DNA of 64,000 nt from Stenotrophomonas tumulicola (GTDB taxonomy: Bacteria; Pseudomonadota; Gammaproteobacteria; Xanthomonadales; Xanthomonadaceae). The notes under the pieces were generated by a model. That model ran no database searches. It was not told the DNA's origin and was given only the letters and a program-made list of their open reading frames with translations. Below are positions 63,545-64,000 of this stretch, piece after piece (position 1 is the first letter of the stretch; each line of letters starts with the position of its first letter). The translations under genes were made by a program, and so were the position numbers. The stretch is from contig NZ_JACGXS010000004.1 in the NCBI RefSeq assembly GCF_014117215.1, positions 248,001-312,000 on the forward strand, given 5' to 3'.

Positions 63545-64000
63545 TCATGCGTTGCTGCCGCGCAGCGCACGAACCTGCGTTTCCAGTGCGGCGGCGGTCG
63601 TGGTGGCGCCGTCGATGGCAGGTGCCGCCACCACTTCGATTGTGGCGCGGAACCGGCGCGGTACGCGCATGCGGCCCAGTCGGCTGTCGCGCCGGCTCCA
63701 CATGCTGCTCCACATGCCGCGCAATGCCATCGGCACCACGGGGACGGGGCGCCGTTGCAGGATCTTCTCCACCCCGCCCTTGAACGCCGAGATGTCGCCG
63801 TCGCGAGTCAGTGCGCCCTCCGGGAATATGCACACCAGCTCGCCTTCGGCCAGTGCTGCATCGATCTCCTCGAACGCGCGCTGCATCAATGCCGGGTCTT
63901 CCTTGGCACCGGAAATCGGGATGGCTTTGGCGGTGCGGAAGATCCAGCTCATCACCGGGATGTTGAAGATGCGGTAATACATGACGAAGCGCACCGGCCG
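63545..64000 (-). CDS. PlsC-type acyltransferase domain, gene truncated by the window edge
   Basis: Partial: only the last 151 or so residues are in the window; the frame runs open through 64000. Visible are FRTAKAIPISGAKEDP, the phosphate-binding FPEGALTRDGDISAFKGGVEKIL and PVVPMALRGMWSSMW, motifs III and IV of glycerolipid acyltransferases. The HX4D motif lies outside. The wording MYYRIFNIPVMSWIFRTAKAIPIS resembles the PlsC part of MFS-acyltransferase fusions (Aas/LplT-like), so the complete protein may be much longer. Confidence 0.8.
   Translation of the reverse strand, partial: RPVRFVMYYRIFNIPVMSWIFRTAKAIPISGAKEDPALMQRAFEEIDAALAEGELVCIFPEGALTRDGDISAFKGGVEKILQRRPVPVVPMALRGMWSSMWSRRDSRLGRMRVPRRFRATIEVVAAPAIDGATTTAAALETQVRALRGSNA

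Overview
The window is about 64 kb of GC-rich bacterial chromosome that reads as ordinary core genome of a Xanthomonadaceae member, most likely Stenotrophomonas (S. maltophilia group). The support is a Clp-type CRP regulator, E. coli-type SpeD beside it, a fused phaAB-type Mrp antiporter, and many short palindromes that begin with GTAG, like the SMAG REP family known from S. maltophilia. I see no integrase, transposase, phage gene, CRISPR array or plasmid function. Coding density is high, and many genes overlap by 1, 4 or 8 bases, which points to translational coupling.

Layout. 0-8.4 kb: lpxO, divergent speE/speA, a PepSY/response regulator/PhoQ-like kinase operon facing a second PepSY gene, and small exported or cytosolic proteins. 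8.5-18.4 kb: an MscS-type channel, opgB, an ABC1/UbiB-like kinase, a DUF808 membrane protein, a diguanylate cyclase and an NAD(P)-binding protein. 18.5-23.6 kb: a branched-chain 2-oxoacid dehydrogenase operon (E1 alpha, E1 beta, an embedded SH3 protein, E2), with tryptophan 2,3-dioxygenase divergent from it. 23.8-31.6 kb: a POT peptide transporter, a thioredoxin-fold lipoprotein, and a tyrosine/homogentisate block (MarR regulator, hppD, hmgA). 31.8-39.5 kb: a CaCA antiporter and the six-gene phaAB-C-D-E-F-G operon. 39.5-43.4 kb: purC, a J-domain protein, rpe, a GNAT enzyme and a YegS-like lipid kinase. 43.5-48.3 kb: trpE-trpG-trpD-trpC plus a HAD hydrolase. 48.4-53.3 kb: a TSUP transporter, clp, speD, gdx, coq7 and rplM-rpsI. 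53.4-64 kb: tRNA-Gln and tRNA-Met, rppH, bfd, bfr, a degenerate REC-GGDEF-EAL protein, a coiled-coil protein with bactofilin and erpA, nudC-ampE, a DUF2752/CD225 cluster and the truncated end of a PlsC-domain gene.

Functional links. SpeA, SpeD and SpeE cover arginine decarboxylation and the aminopropyl steps of spermidine synthesis. HppD and HmgA are consecutive steps of tyrosine degradation under a divergent MarR gene. Bfd and Bfr form an iron storage and release pair. TrpE, G, D and C lead from chorismate to indole-3-glycerol phosphate.

The most interesting material is non-coding. (1) A family of 26-33 bp perfect inverted repeats built on GGGGACGGAGGGGATTAA occurs as three full copies and one half copy; it supplies the stop codons of two genes and interrupts the trpD-trpC junction. 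(2) A structured candidate small RNA lies on the minus strand near 42.3 kb, with a 12-pair stem, C-rich single strands and a clear intrinsic terminator. (3) A three-hairpin segment lies between speD and gdx.
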